Below are positions 1 through 5,694 of a stretch of DNA of 10,139 bases, piece by piece; within the stretch, counting starts at the first letter, position 1, and every line of letters begins with the position of its first letter. The stretch spans positions 1-10,139 of the forward strand of contig CACYBG010000149.1 of NCBI GenBank assembly GCA_902772605.1, in the 5' to 3' direction. The position numbers and the translations under genes were made by a program. A model generated the notes under the pieces. That model did not search any database and had not been told where the DNA came from. It saw nothing but the letters and a program-made list of their open reading frames with translations. The DNA comes from an uncultured Spirochaetaceae bacterium (GTDB lineage Bacteria > Spirochaetota > Spirochaetia > Treponematales > Treponemataceae).

Positions 1-8
1 AAAAACTC

Positions 9-37
9 TGTAAAAAAAAGGCTTTCCGTGATATAAT
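9..37 (+). promoter_or_regulatory. Probable promoter of the first two-gene unit
   Basis: A perfect TATAAT lies at 32-37. The hexamer 17 nt upstream (9-14, TGTAAA) matches TTGACA at only three positions, so the -35 is weak. A start near 44 would leave a leader of about 32 nt before the ATG at 76, with a G-rich Shine-Dalgarno-like stretch at 63-68. The box is close to the window edge, so an upstream alternative cannot be excluded. Confidence 0.5.
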
Positions 38-75
38 GGTTCAGTTCATGCAAACTGATTTCGGGGGACAATTCC

Positions 76-492
76 ATGGTCAAGAACATAGCGCGGGGAT
101 TCGGAAAATTCATTTCGATAATCGGAAAGATACTGCTTCTCTCACTCATCTGCCTGGCTTTAGGCGCACTCATAGTATTTCCGCTCTGGAAATGGGCATC
201 AAGCTTTCCTACCGCCTACTCATGGTTCATGCTTGCTTCGATTCTGGCGGCGGCCGTCTTGCTCTGCATTTCACGGTTCAGGAAAAAGGGAGCCGCAAGG
301 TTCTTCGTTTCGCTTGCAAAACTGGCCGTAATTCTCGGAGGACTTTCTGCCTCGGTATGTCTGGTACTCGGAAGTAACCGCACCGCCGCAATCGTTGTTT
401 TCATTTCGACGTTCGCAGCTTACGGAATACTTGCCTCGGTAAGCTCCTCGATATTGAACGGAAAGAAAGGCAATCCCAAAAATCGCACTTAA
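76..492 (+). CDS. Small four-helix inner-membrane protein, function unknown
   Basis: This is a 138-residue protein that I do not recognise as a named family. Hydrophobic segments at about residues 13-37, 49-66, 79-99 and 103-125 suggest four transmembrane helices. Basic stretches fall at the N-terminus, in the middle loop (RFRKKGAAR, about 67-75) and at the C-terminus (KKGNPKNR). By the positive-inside rule both ends would be cytoplasmic. No catalytic motif is visible. The start at 76 is chosen because a G-rich stretch (63-68) sits at a suitable distance and the reading begins directly with a basic n-region. It lies 41 nt upstream of the M23 peptidase gene with no terminator between, so the two are probably co-transcribed. 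A role in envelope or wall maintenance is only an inference from that neighbour. Confidence 0.75.
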   Translation: MVKNIARGFGKFISIIGKILLLSLICLALGALIVFPLWKWASSFPTAYSWFMLASILAAAVLLCISRFRKKGAARFFVSLAKLAVILGGLSASVCLVLGSNRTAAIVVFISTFAAYGILASVSSSILNGKKGNPKNRT

Positions 493-508
493 CGTCCTTA
501 AGGCGATT
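481..508 (+). other. Intercistronic hairpin spanning a stop codon
   Basis: AATCGC (481-486) pairs with GCGATT (503-508), and CTTAA (488-492) with TTAAG (498-502). A487 is bulged and the loop is CGTCC (493-497). This gives 11 base pairs. The TAA stop of the membrane-protein gene (490-492) is inside the stem. No T-run follows, so this is not an intrinsic terminator. It ends 13 nt before the Shine-Dalgarno of the next gene and could stabilise mRNA or tune expression between the two genes. Confidence 0.45.
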
Positions 509-533
509 CGAAATTCAAAACGGAAGGAAGGAT

Positions 534-1436
534 ATGAAAAAGGGAAAACTGATTCTTGCGGCACTGATGTCGCTCTTTGCATTCTCAGCATTCGCACAGG
601 AATACACGGTGATTTCCAAACTGCAGTCGAAGGACCCTGACTTCAAGCAGCATCAGAAGGAATTCGAACAGAACAACAAGGCCATAATCAGCAGGAGGCC
701 TTACAACCTTACAATCTATCAGTACACCGTCACGGAAAAATTCGACGTGCATTCGCTTTCATCAAGGACGGCCCTCAGGTACGACACGATAGTAACCCTC
801 AACGGAATTTCATCGACCGACGAAAGCATAGAGGGGAAGACTTTCTACATTCCGACCTTAAACGGACTTTTCATCCCGCTTACTCCGGTCACGTCAATCG
901 ACCACCTTCTGACCAAGGAATATCCGCTTCAGGATCAGGACGGAAACGACAGGTATCCCATCTACAGCATCGCAGGAAGGGACTTCTACTTCATACTCGA
1001 CGGAAAGTTTTCATCTACGGAGCGGGCGTTTTTCCTGGATTCCGGATTGACTCTTCCCCTTGAAAAAAGCGTGCTTACATCGCCTTTCGGAATGAGGGTA
1101 AGCCCGATAAGCGGAAAATGGCTCATGCACAAGGGAATCGACATGGCGGCACCCACGGGCACCCCGATACACGCGTGCAAGGGTGGAAAGGTCGTCTCGG
1201 CCATTGCCATGGACTATACCTACGGAAACTACGTCATAGTTGACCACGGAAAGGGGATGACAAGCCTTTACGCACACATGAGCAAAATCATGGTTGAACG
1301 GGGCGACATGGTTTCGGCAGGACAGACTCTTGGCCTGGTCGGACAGACGGGTCTTGCAACGGGTCCCCACCTGCACTTTGAAATCAAGCTCAACGGAGAA
1401 CCTCAGGATCCGCAGAAATACATACAGGTCAAGTAG
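534..1436 (+). CDS. Exported M23 (LytM-type) metallopeptidase
   Basis: This is a 300-residue protein expected to be a Zn-dependent endopeptidase that cuts peptide cross-links of peptidoglycan in the periplasm. Residues 1-21 form a signal peptide (MKKGK n-region, hydrophobic core, AFA before Q22). A region at about 62-115 has a weak LysM-like look (YTVTEKFD, then TLNG and YIPTLNG) but is degenerate. The M23 domain occupies about 175-300. It shows SPFGMR (183-188), the zinc ligands H199 and D203 in HKGID, H248 in YAH, and H281 in HLHFE (279-283), so all catalytic motifs are intact. The start is supported by a strong Shine-Dalgarno (GGAAGGA within 522-532). It probably shares an mRNA with the upstream membrane-protein gene. 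The family is confident. The exact cleavage site, and whether it acts as hydrolase or regulator, cannot be read from sequence. Confidence 0.92.
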   Translation: MKKGKLILAALMSLFAFSAFAQEYTVISKLQSKDPDFKQHQKEFEQNNKAIISRRPYNLTIYQYTVTEKFDVHSLSSRTALRYDTIVTLNGISSTDESIEGKTFYIPTLNGLFIPLTPVTSIDHLLTKEYPLQDQDGNDRYPIYSIAGRDFYFILDGKFSSTERAFFLDSGLTLPLEKSVLTSPFGMRVSPISGKWLMHKGIDMAAPTGTPIHACKGGKVVSAIAMDYTYGNYVIVDHGKGMTSLYAHMSKIMVERGDMVSAGQTLGLVGQTGLATGPHLHFEIKLNGEPQDPQKYIQVK

Positions 1437-1452
1437 CGGTCCCCGACATGAA

Positions 1453-1486
1453 AGACCGGAACTGCAAAAACACTCATTTCCGGTCT
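1453..1486 (+). terminator. Inverted repeat after the M23 gene, possible transcript end
   Basis: AGACCGGAA (1453-1461) and TTCCGGTCT (1478-1486) are perfect 9-nt arms around a 16-nt loop, beginning 16 nt after the M23 stop. No T-run follows directly. Nine bases on come A8 (1496-1503), CG, and T7 (1506-1512), so the T-tract is 19 nt from the stem. That makes this an atypical intrinsic terminator at best. A 3' mRNA-protecting stem is equally possible. Confidence 0.35.
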
Positions 1487-1511
1487 CCGCACTAGAAAAA
1501 AAACGTTTTTT

Positions 1512-1520
1512 TGTTATATT
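1512..1520 (+). promoter_or_regulatory. Extended -10 promoter element before the PEGA gene
   Basis: TGTTATATT (1512-1520) fits the extended -10 form TG-N-TATAAT with one mismatch. It lies just downstream of the A8CGT7 tract. No convincing -35 is seen, as expected for an extended -10 promoter. The predicted start is near 1527, only about 3 nt before the ATG at 1530, so the transcript would be leaderless or nearly so. A second box-like TATGAT (1524-1529) abuts the ATG. Confidence 0.4.
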
Positions 1521-1529
1521 CTATATGAT

Positions 1530-2537
1530 ATGAAAAGTATAAAGCTGATTTTTACGGAAGGCATCATTAAGGCTTCTGCAATCCTATGCCTGCTGTTGAT
1601 TCCCCCAGTCAGCCTGAACGCAGAATCATTCAAGGCCTCGGGAATCGTAACGGTCCCCATATCTGCAAGCGGGAATGCAAGCACGGCAAAGGCTGGAATC
1701 AACGACTGCATAATAATCCAGCTGCCGGAAGACATGACGTTCATAGACGGCGTGGAACTTTCGTTCAAATTCCCGACGGAGATTGCAATGACTAAGGGTG
1801 CCGTAGCATGGTCGTTCTATGACGGCGTATTCCCTTCACCCACGGAAAAAAACCTCGACTATTCGGGAGTAAAGACTGCATCGGGAACATTCGGAAACAC
1901 ATACAGCCTGAACATGAGGATACCGCTTAAAAAGGATGCGAACTTCAAGAAGGACAACTATTCATTCCTGGTCCAATCCGTTCCTGAAGCCGTTGACGGA
2001 AAGATTCTCATGAGGCTCCAGCCTACGGCAAAAAATCCCGACGAAAGGTTTTCATCCCTGCAGATCAAGGTTTCCGGAAAACCGCTGTTTACGAACAAGG
2101 GACAGATAACCATCGACGCAAACTATCCCGACGGCGAAAAAAATCCATACACGCTCCTGATTGACGGTTCCATATCAGGCGAATCGGAAACCCTCTTCCT
2201 TTCACCCGGAATACACACGCTGAGCCTTGTAAGCGACTATTACAGGAACGAACAGAGGACCGTAACGATAGAACCCGGAAAAAGGCATTCGCTCAGAATA
2301 AACCTCAAGAGCATAATCCCGGAATTGAAATTCACCGCACCTGACGGAACAAGGGTCTACATCGACGGAAACCACATACCGAGCATTTCCGGTCCGGTAC
2401 AGGTTACGCAGGGAGAACACAGCCTTAGGTTCATTTTCGGAAACTACGAAACCATAAAGACGTTGACTGTGGAAAACGGAAGGACGTACAGCGTTTCGAT
2501 TTTCCTTGATGCAGACATAACGGAAGAAGGAAACTGA
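1530..2537 (+). CDS. Secreted PEGA-domain protein
   Basis: This is a 335-residue protein of unknown function. A signal peptide is visible at residues 1-31 (MKSIK, then hydrophobic ILCLLLIPPVSL, with LNA before E32). Cys20 is not in a lipobox, so a lipoprotein is unlikely. Residues about 36-185 form a region rich in beta strands that I do not recognise. About 187-260 and 264-327 are two successive PEGA-like beta units: each has a LLIDG or VYIDG strand, then SPGIHTLSL or TQGEHSLRF, then a closing TVTIEPGK or TLTVENGR strand. PEGA domains are extracytoplasmic beta modules named for a PEGA motif, often linked to surface or envelope proteins. There is no Shine-Dalgarno before the ATG at 1530, which instead sits beside a -10-like box. 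A GGAAGG (1556-1561) occurs inside the signal peptide before ATC/ATT codons, but the basic MKSIK n-region favours 1530. Confidence 0.8.
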   Translation: MKSIKLIFTEGIIKASAILCLLLIPPVSLNAESFKASGIVTVPISASGNASTAKAGINDCIIIQLPEDMTFIDGVELSFKFPTEIAMTKGAVAWSFYDGVFPSPTEKNLDYSGVKTASGTFGNTYSLNMRIPLKKDANFKKDNYSFLVQSVPEAVDGKILMRLQPTAKNPDERFSSLQIKVSGKPLFTNKGQITIDANYPDGEKNPYTLLIDGSISGESETLFLSPGIHTLSLVSDYYRNEQRTVTIEPGKRHSLRINLKSIIPELKFTAPDGTRVYIDGNHIPSISGPVQVTQGEHSLRFIFGNYETIKTLTVENGRTYSVSIFLDADITEEGN

Positions 2538-2575
2538 GGGCAAACAAAAATCTTTTGACTTTGTTACAGTTTCCA

Positions 2576-2609
2576 TTCAAGAAAACGCCGGTGCTGACGA
2601 TAATATAAT
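2576..2609 (+). promoter_or_regulatory. Possible promoter of the three-hairpin RNA
   Basis: Two overlapping -10 candidates occur: GATAAT (2599-2604) and a perfect TATAAT (2604-2609). With GATAAT, a weak -35 TTCAAG (2576-2581) lies 17 nt upstream. The start would fall at about 2611, exactly the first base of the first hairpin. With TATAAT the start would be about 2616, inside that stem. The fit to the hairpin boundary favours the first reading, but AT-rich boxes are common and this may be chance. Confidence 0.4.
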
Positions 2610-2610
2610 T

Positions 2611-2705
2611 ACCGGGTGCAAAACATATCCCCTCCCACCCAACTGCACCCGGTTGCCTTAAACACAAGGCATGGCCGGTTGATTTACAGCCGGCCTCTTT
2701 TTTTT
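2611..2705 (+). ncRNA. Candidate structured small RNA of three abutting hairpins
   Basis: Hairpin 1 has perfect 10-bp arms, ACCGGGTGCA (2611-2620) and TGCACCCGGT (2644-2653), around a 23-nt loop. That loop carries the C-rich CCCCTCCCACCC (2629-2640). Hairpin 2 follows with no gap: TGCCTT (2654-2659) and AAGGCA (2666-2671). Hairpin 3 (2673-2695) is followed by a T-run and serves as terminator. The element begins 73 nt after the PEGA stop, with no gene downstream on this strand. It could be an independent RNA of roughly 90-95 nt or a structured 3' end of the PEGA mRNA. I do not recognise it as SRP RNA, 6S RNA, RNase P RNA, tmRNA or a known riboswitch. CCGGT at 2588-2592 could alternatively pair with ACCGG at 2611-2615 if transcription starts further upstream. 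Confidence 0.5.
2673..2705 (+). terminator. Strong intrinsic terminator, + strand
   Basis: GGCCGGTTG (2673-2681) pairs with CAGCCGGCC (2687-2695), one pair being G-U, around an ATTTA loop (2682-2686). The run TCTTTTTTTT (2696-2705) follows directly. It ends the PEGA transcript or the candidate small RNA. Confidence 0.88.
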
Positions 2706-2868
2706 CCCGTCGATTCCAGCGAAGGATAAAATGCTCCATCCCTCATCTTTTAATCGCCTGCCAACAGGAACGGAACAAAGCGTGTGCAATCTGGCTGCAA
2801 AATTTTGAACAGCAACCGTGTTGCGTAAAAACGCAATGTCCTGCGTCGGATCCGATGAGCCACGAGGC
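2706..2868. other. Gap between convergent units, no gene seen
   Basis: No reading frame here has a plausible start site and protein-like composition. Two small symmetric elements occur: a 6-bp hairpin TTGCGT-AAAA-ACGCAA (2821-2836) and a 10-bp palindrome TCGGATCCGA (2846-2855). Neither is followed by a T-run on its strand, and no function can be assigned. Confidence 0.5.
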
Positions 2869-2905
2869 AAAAAAAAAGACCCGCCGACAGTAAGCCGACA
2901 GGTCT
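2869..2905 (-). terminator. Intrinsic terminator of the minus-strand operon
   Basis: Read on the minus strand, the 29 nt at 2905-2877 fold into a 12-bp stem with three G-U pairs around a TTACT loop. The outer arms are AGACC and GGTCT. A T-run follows (the A-tract at 2869-2877 on the + strand). It starts 19 nt after the stop of the TPR-NHL-VWA gene and ends the four-gene operon. Confidence 0.85.
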
Positions 2906-2923
2906 GCAATTCAAATCAGGATG

Positions 2924-4990
2924 TCATTCCAGAGGGGCAAAATATCCAGTCTCATCTTTTCCGGACCGGTTCAGAAGGTAGGTCTCGACTTCAAGCGGAA
3001 GGTACTTCTGACCGTATTCAGTCGCCTGGGTTGAAGTGAAGGTAAGCTGATACAGACCCGAAGGCTGTTCGATGAGGTCGGTGATTACAGGGGCAAGTCC
3101 GTCCGCCCTGTAAACGTAATATGAAGTTCCCGTCGTATTGTAAGTGAGGTAATCTATTTCCTGTGAAAGTCCCATCTGGCTTACGAGTACGGTGCTGAAC
3201 GATATCGCGTTGTTGTTCATGTATCCGGACAGGTCGGAGAGGCTGTATCTGGTGAATGCACTCTGGCTGACGTTTCCGGCCGTTATGTAGATTATTCCGC
3301 GCTTCTTTTCGGCATTGACAAGGTCGTTGGATGCAAGTCTGATTCCCAAGTCAAGGGCTGCATTGTCCGTATACGGAGACTGCAGGGCCTTGGTAGAGAA
3401 TGTTGAAAGCCTGTCTGGGGAGCCGGAGAATTCGGTCACCGGCATGTCGCCTACGGATATGACGGTTACCCTTCCCTTTCCGTTCATTGCGGCGGTAATC
3501 TCGCGTACGGCCGTGTTGACCTGCTCATCGTATTTTTCCATTTCTGAGGAACGGTCGATGAGTATGGCTATGTCTGCCTTGTCGTTGTTGTTTGCGGCTC
3601 CGGTAACCTTCAGGTCTGGAACGGGCCTCTTGTTCTCCGTAACAAGGAAGTTGTCCGCATTGAGTCCGACTATAGGCTGGCGGTGACGGTTTTCCACGCG
3701 CACTTCAAGGGTGACGTTCGGGAAGCTGTCGGAAAGAACGCGCTCGACCTGGACGAAGAATCCTCCGACAAGTTCGGACATCTTGGACATGACGTAAATG
3801 TCGCTGGACTTGAAATCGGTTACGATGATGTTTCCGTTTTTATCGGGTACGGCGGAAGTTATCTCTCCACCTCCACGCGGAGTGCGTCCGTTTTCGAATG
3901 TTGAACCAGTTTCGCAGTCGACCGTCACTATCCTGTTCTTATCCGTCAATATGAGGTAGTTGCCCCAAACCTTCATGCTTTCCGGTCTGGCAAAAGTCTT
4001 TTCATTGACAAGGTTTCCAATGTAGTTTCCGGCACGGTCGAATTCATAGATTGCACCGCGGATTGAATCGGCAACGAAAATCCTGTCGTCAACCACTGCA
4101 ATTCCGGTAGGCGACTTGAGTCCGGGGAAATCCGCCGTCTTTCCGCCGAAGTGAAGCAGCCCGTTTCCATCGGGGTCGAATACCACCACGCGGCAGTTTC
4201 CGAAATCGGTCACGTAAATGTTTCCATAGCTGTCTTCTGCAAGGTACTGGGGACCGACTACCTGTCCCTCTCCGCGTCCCTTTCCTCCGACATACCTGAG
4301 GAATTTTCCCTCGGAATCAAGAAGTGCAAGCCTGTCGCCGGCAAATTCACTGAGCAGAAGGTTTCCGCTTTGAAGCCTGATCAAATCCATCGGGCGGTCG
4401 AATCCGTTCAACGGTCCCCTCACCCTCTTTATGACCACTCCGTTCACGTTGTAATGGAGAATTTCGTTCGAACCGTAAGCAACCACCCAAATGCTTCCGT
4501 CGCTGTTTGCAAGGGAGGAAATCGGATGGCTGTATATGAGCACCTTGTCACCGTTCCTGTTCGGATAGGAGCCAGATTCCGTATAATGCTCGGAATAGTC
4601 GTCTCCCGTCTGGGTGACGCGCCTGTCGCTGACAATCTCTATCCTGTTCTGAAGCAGGAGTCCGCCGTAACCGTTGTCGAATGCAAACTGCCACTGCTGG
4701 AGTGCCGCACCTTCGATTCCTGCACGGTAATAAGCCTTTCCAAGCCAATCCAGAATCCTGTTTTCACCGGGCAGATAGGACAGGGCCTTTTCGAATTCCT
4801 GTATGGCTTCATTGTATGAACCGCGGTAATAGCTCTGCACTCCACGGCGGAATTCCTCTTCGGCAAAACCGGAGTTTGCGCTGCGTGACGAAGAATTGGC
4901 ATCCCTCATCGTATCAACAAGATTTGTCTGTGCGAAAACCGTTCCTACTGCAAAGATGGCAGCGACGGCAAAAATCAACTTTCTTTTCAT
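2924..4990 (-). CDS. Exported TPR-NHL propeller-VWA protein
   Basis: This is a 688-residue protein. Residues 1-20 form a signal peptide (MKRK, hydrophobic core, VFA before Q21), so it works outside the cytoplasm. Residues about 43-110 contain TPR-like helices (YRGSYNEAIQEFEKAL, LGKAYYRAG). About 145-405 is an NHL-type beta-propeller, with recurring units such as GNIYVTDFGNCRVVVFD, DDRIFVADSIRGAIYEFD and GNIIVTDFKSSDIYV. About 473-640 is a von Willebrand A domain beginning ADIAILIDRSSEM. The metal site is degenerate: DRSSE (479-483) replaces DxSxS, T541 is kept, and the usual late Asp is missing in YITAGN (568-573). It may bind partners without metal. The start at 4990 is preferred over 5017 because GGAAGAG lies 7 nt upstream and the signal peptide begins there. 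It is the last gene of the operon, 4 nt after the TPR gene. Likely role: envelope scaffold or sensor; no enzyme is evident. Confidence 0.85.
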   Translation of the reverse strand: MKRKLIFAVAAIFAVGTVFAQTNLVDTMRDANSSSRSANSGFAEEEFRRGVQSYYRGSYNEAIQEFEKALSYLPGENRILDWLGKAYYRAGIEGAALQQWQFAFDNGYGGLLLQNRIEIVSDRRVTQTGDDYSEHYTESGSYPNRNGDKVLIYSHPISSLANSDGSIWVVAYGSNEILHYNVNGVVIKRVRGPLNGFDRPMDLIRLQSGNLLLSEFAGDRLALLDSEGKFLRYVGGKGRGEGQVVGPQYLAEDSYGNIYVTDFGNCRVVVFDPDGNGLLHFGGKTADFPGLKSPTGIAVVDDRIFVADSIRGAIYEFDRAGNYIGNLVNEKTFARPESMKVWGNYLILTDKNRIVTVDCETGSTFENGRTPRGGGEITSAVPDKNGNIIVTDFKSSDIYVMSKMSELVGGFFVQVERVLSDSFPNVTLEVRVENRHRQPIVGLNADNFLVTENKRPVPDLKVTGAANNNDKADIAILIDRSSEMEKYDEQVNTAVREITAAMNGKGRVTVISVGDMPVTEFSGSPDRLSTFSTKALQSPYTDNAALDLGIRLASNDLVNAEKKRGIIYITAGNVSQSAFTRYSLSDLSGYMNNNAISFSTVLVSQMGLSQEIDYLTYNTTGTSYYVYRADGLAPVITDLIEQPSGLYQLTFTSTQATEYGQKYLPLEVETYLLNRSGKDETGYFAPLE

Positions 4991-4994
4991 TTTT

Positions 4995-5681
4995 TTACTC
5001 TTCCACCAGCTCAGCATCCTTCAGGTGCTGCTTTATAACTTCATTATCTGCATCCCTTCTGTGGGCCTGCTCCAGATACTTCCTGGCCTGGGAATAAAGC
5101 CCCATGCGGTAATAGACCCAACCGACGCTGTCAAGGCATGCTGGGCTGTCGGGCGCAATGTTCAATGCCTTCTTGCACAGCGACAGGGCCCTTGAAAGAT
5201 CCCTGCTTTCAGATGCAAGAACGTAACCGAGTCCGTTGAGGGCCGTTGCGTTGTTTCCATCCAGGGAAAGCGCCTTTTCATAGAATTCGATGCACTGGTC
5301 GACGTTTCCCTGCTCCCATGAAAGGTATGCGAACGAAGCGTATACGGAAGGACTCTTGTACCCGGCCTTCAGCAGTGCGTCAAGCTCAAAGTTTGCCAGC
5401 TGAGAGCGACCGGTCCTGCAGTAAATGACGGCCAGAACGTAACGGCACTGAAGGACCCTCTCGTTCTCGGTCTCGCCTTCCTTTACTGATGTGACTATCT
5501 GCTCAAGGTAAAGCATGGCGTCATCGTATCTGTCCAGATTAAAATAGCAGAGCCCCAGATAATAGGCAATGTCCAAAGCATCCCTACCGGAAGGATCCGG
5601 CACTGAAAGGAAAAATGAAAGAGCACCCGTATAATCCTTACGCTTATAGAGATTCAAGCCTTCCACCAGTCTGTCAGCCAT
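4995..5681 (-). CDS. Cytoplasmic TPR-repeat protein
   Basis: This is a 228-residue protein made almost entirely of tetratricopeptide repeats, which form helical scaffolds for protein-protein contacts. Repeats can be read at about residues 3-34, 37-70, 78-107, 112-145, 146-179 and 180-213. Examples are AYYLGLCYFNLDRYDDAMLYLEQ, FAYLSWEQGNVDQCIEFYEKAL and VGWVYYRMGLYSQARKYLEQA. There is no signal peptide or membrane segment, so it should be cytoplasmic. The start at 5681 is chosen over 5702 because AGGGGGA (5694-5688) sits 6 nt upstream. The gene begins 11 nt after the surE stop and ends 4 nt before the TPR-NHL-VWA gene, so it is translated from the same mRNA. The partner is unknown. The neighbouring exported TPR protein is in a different compartment, so direct contact would need its precursor or a membrane intermediary. 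Confidence 0.85.
   Translation of the reverse strand: MADRLVEGLNLYKRKDYTGALSFFLSVPDPSGRDALDIAYYLGLCYFNLDRYDDAMLYLEQIVTSVKEGETENERVLQCRYVLAVIYCRTGRSQLANFELDALLKAGYKSPSVYASFAYLSWEQGNVDQCIEFYEKALSLDGNNATALNGLGYVLASESRDLSRALSLCKKALNIAPDSPACLDSVGWVYYRMGLYSQARKYLEQAHRRDADNEVIKQHLKDAELVEE
4998..5004 (-). promoter_or_regulatory. Shine-Dalgarno that sets the TPR-NHL-VWA start
   Basis: GGAAGAG on the minus strand, 7 nt before the ATG at 4990-4988, lies inside the last codons of the TPR gene and abuts its TAA stop. It supports the 4990 start over the in-frame ATG at 5017, which would put nine extra residues before the signal peptide. Confidence 0.7.
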
Positions 5682-5687
5682 AAGTTT

Positions 5688-5694
5688 TCCCCCT
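5688..5694 (-). promoter_or_regulatory. Shine-Dalgarno that sets the TPR-protein start
   Basis: AGGGGGA on the minus strand lies 6 nt before the ATG at 5681-5679 and overlaps the surE TAG stop (5695-5693). It favours this start over the in-frame ATG at 5702, which lies inside surE with no such site. Confidence 0.7.

Noticed and set aside
1496..1512. A8CGT7 as a stand-alone terminator hairpin
   Set aside because: A stem of only A-U pairs with a two-base CG centre cannot form a stable loop. It is better seen as an AT-rich tract near the PEGA promoter.
2611..2705. The three-hairpin element as SRP RNA, 6S RNA, tmRNA or RNase P RNA
   Set aside because: It lacks the SRP GGAAGGAAGCAGC-type core, the tmRNA tRNA-like end and the RNase P conserved blocks, and is too short for 6S, tmRNA or RNase P.
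2431..2739. Minus-strand open frame across the PEGA 3' end and the gap
   Set aside because: It crosses the candidate RNA and terminator, overlaps a real gene antisense, and has no start signal or protein-like pattern.
4151..4819. A 222-codon open frame on the + strand
   Set aside because: It lies wholly antisense to the TPR-NHL-VWA gene, whose domains are clear. It has no ribosome-binding site and its translation has no recognisable fold, so it is a composition shadow.
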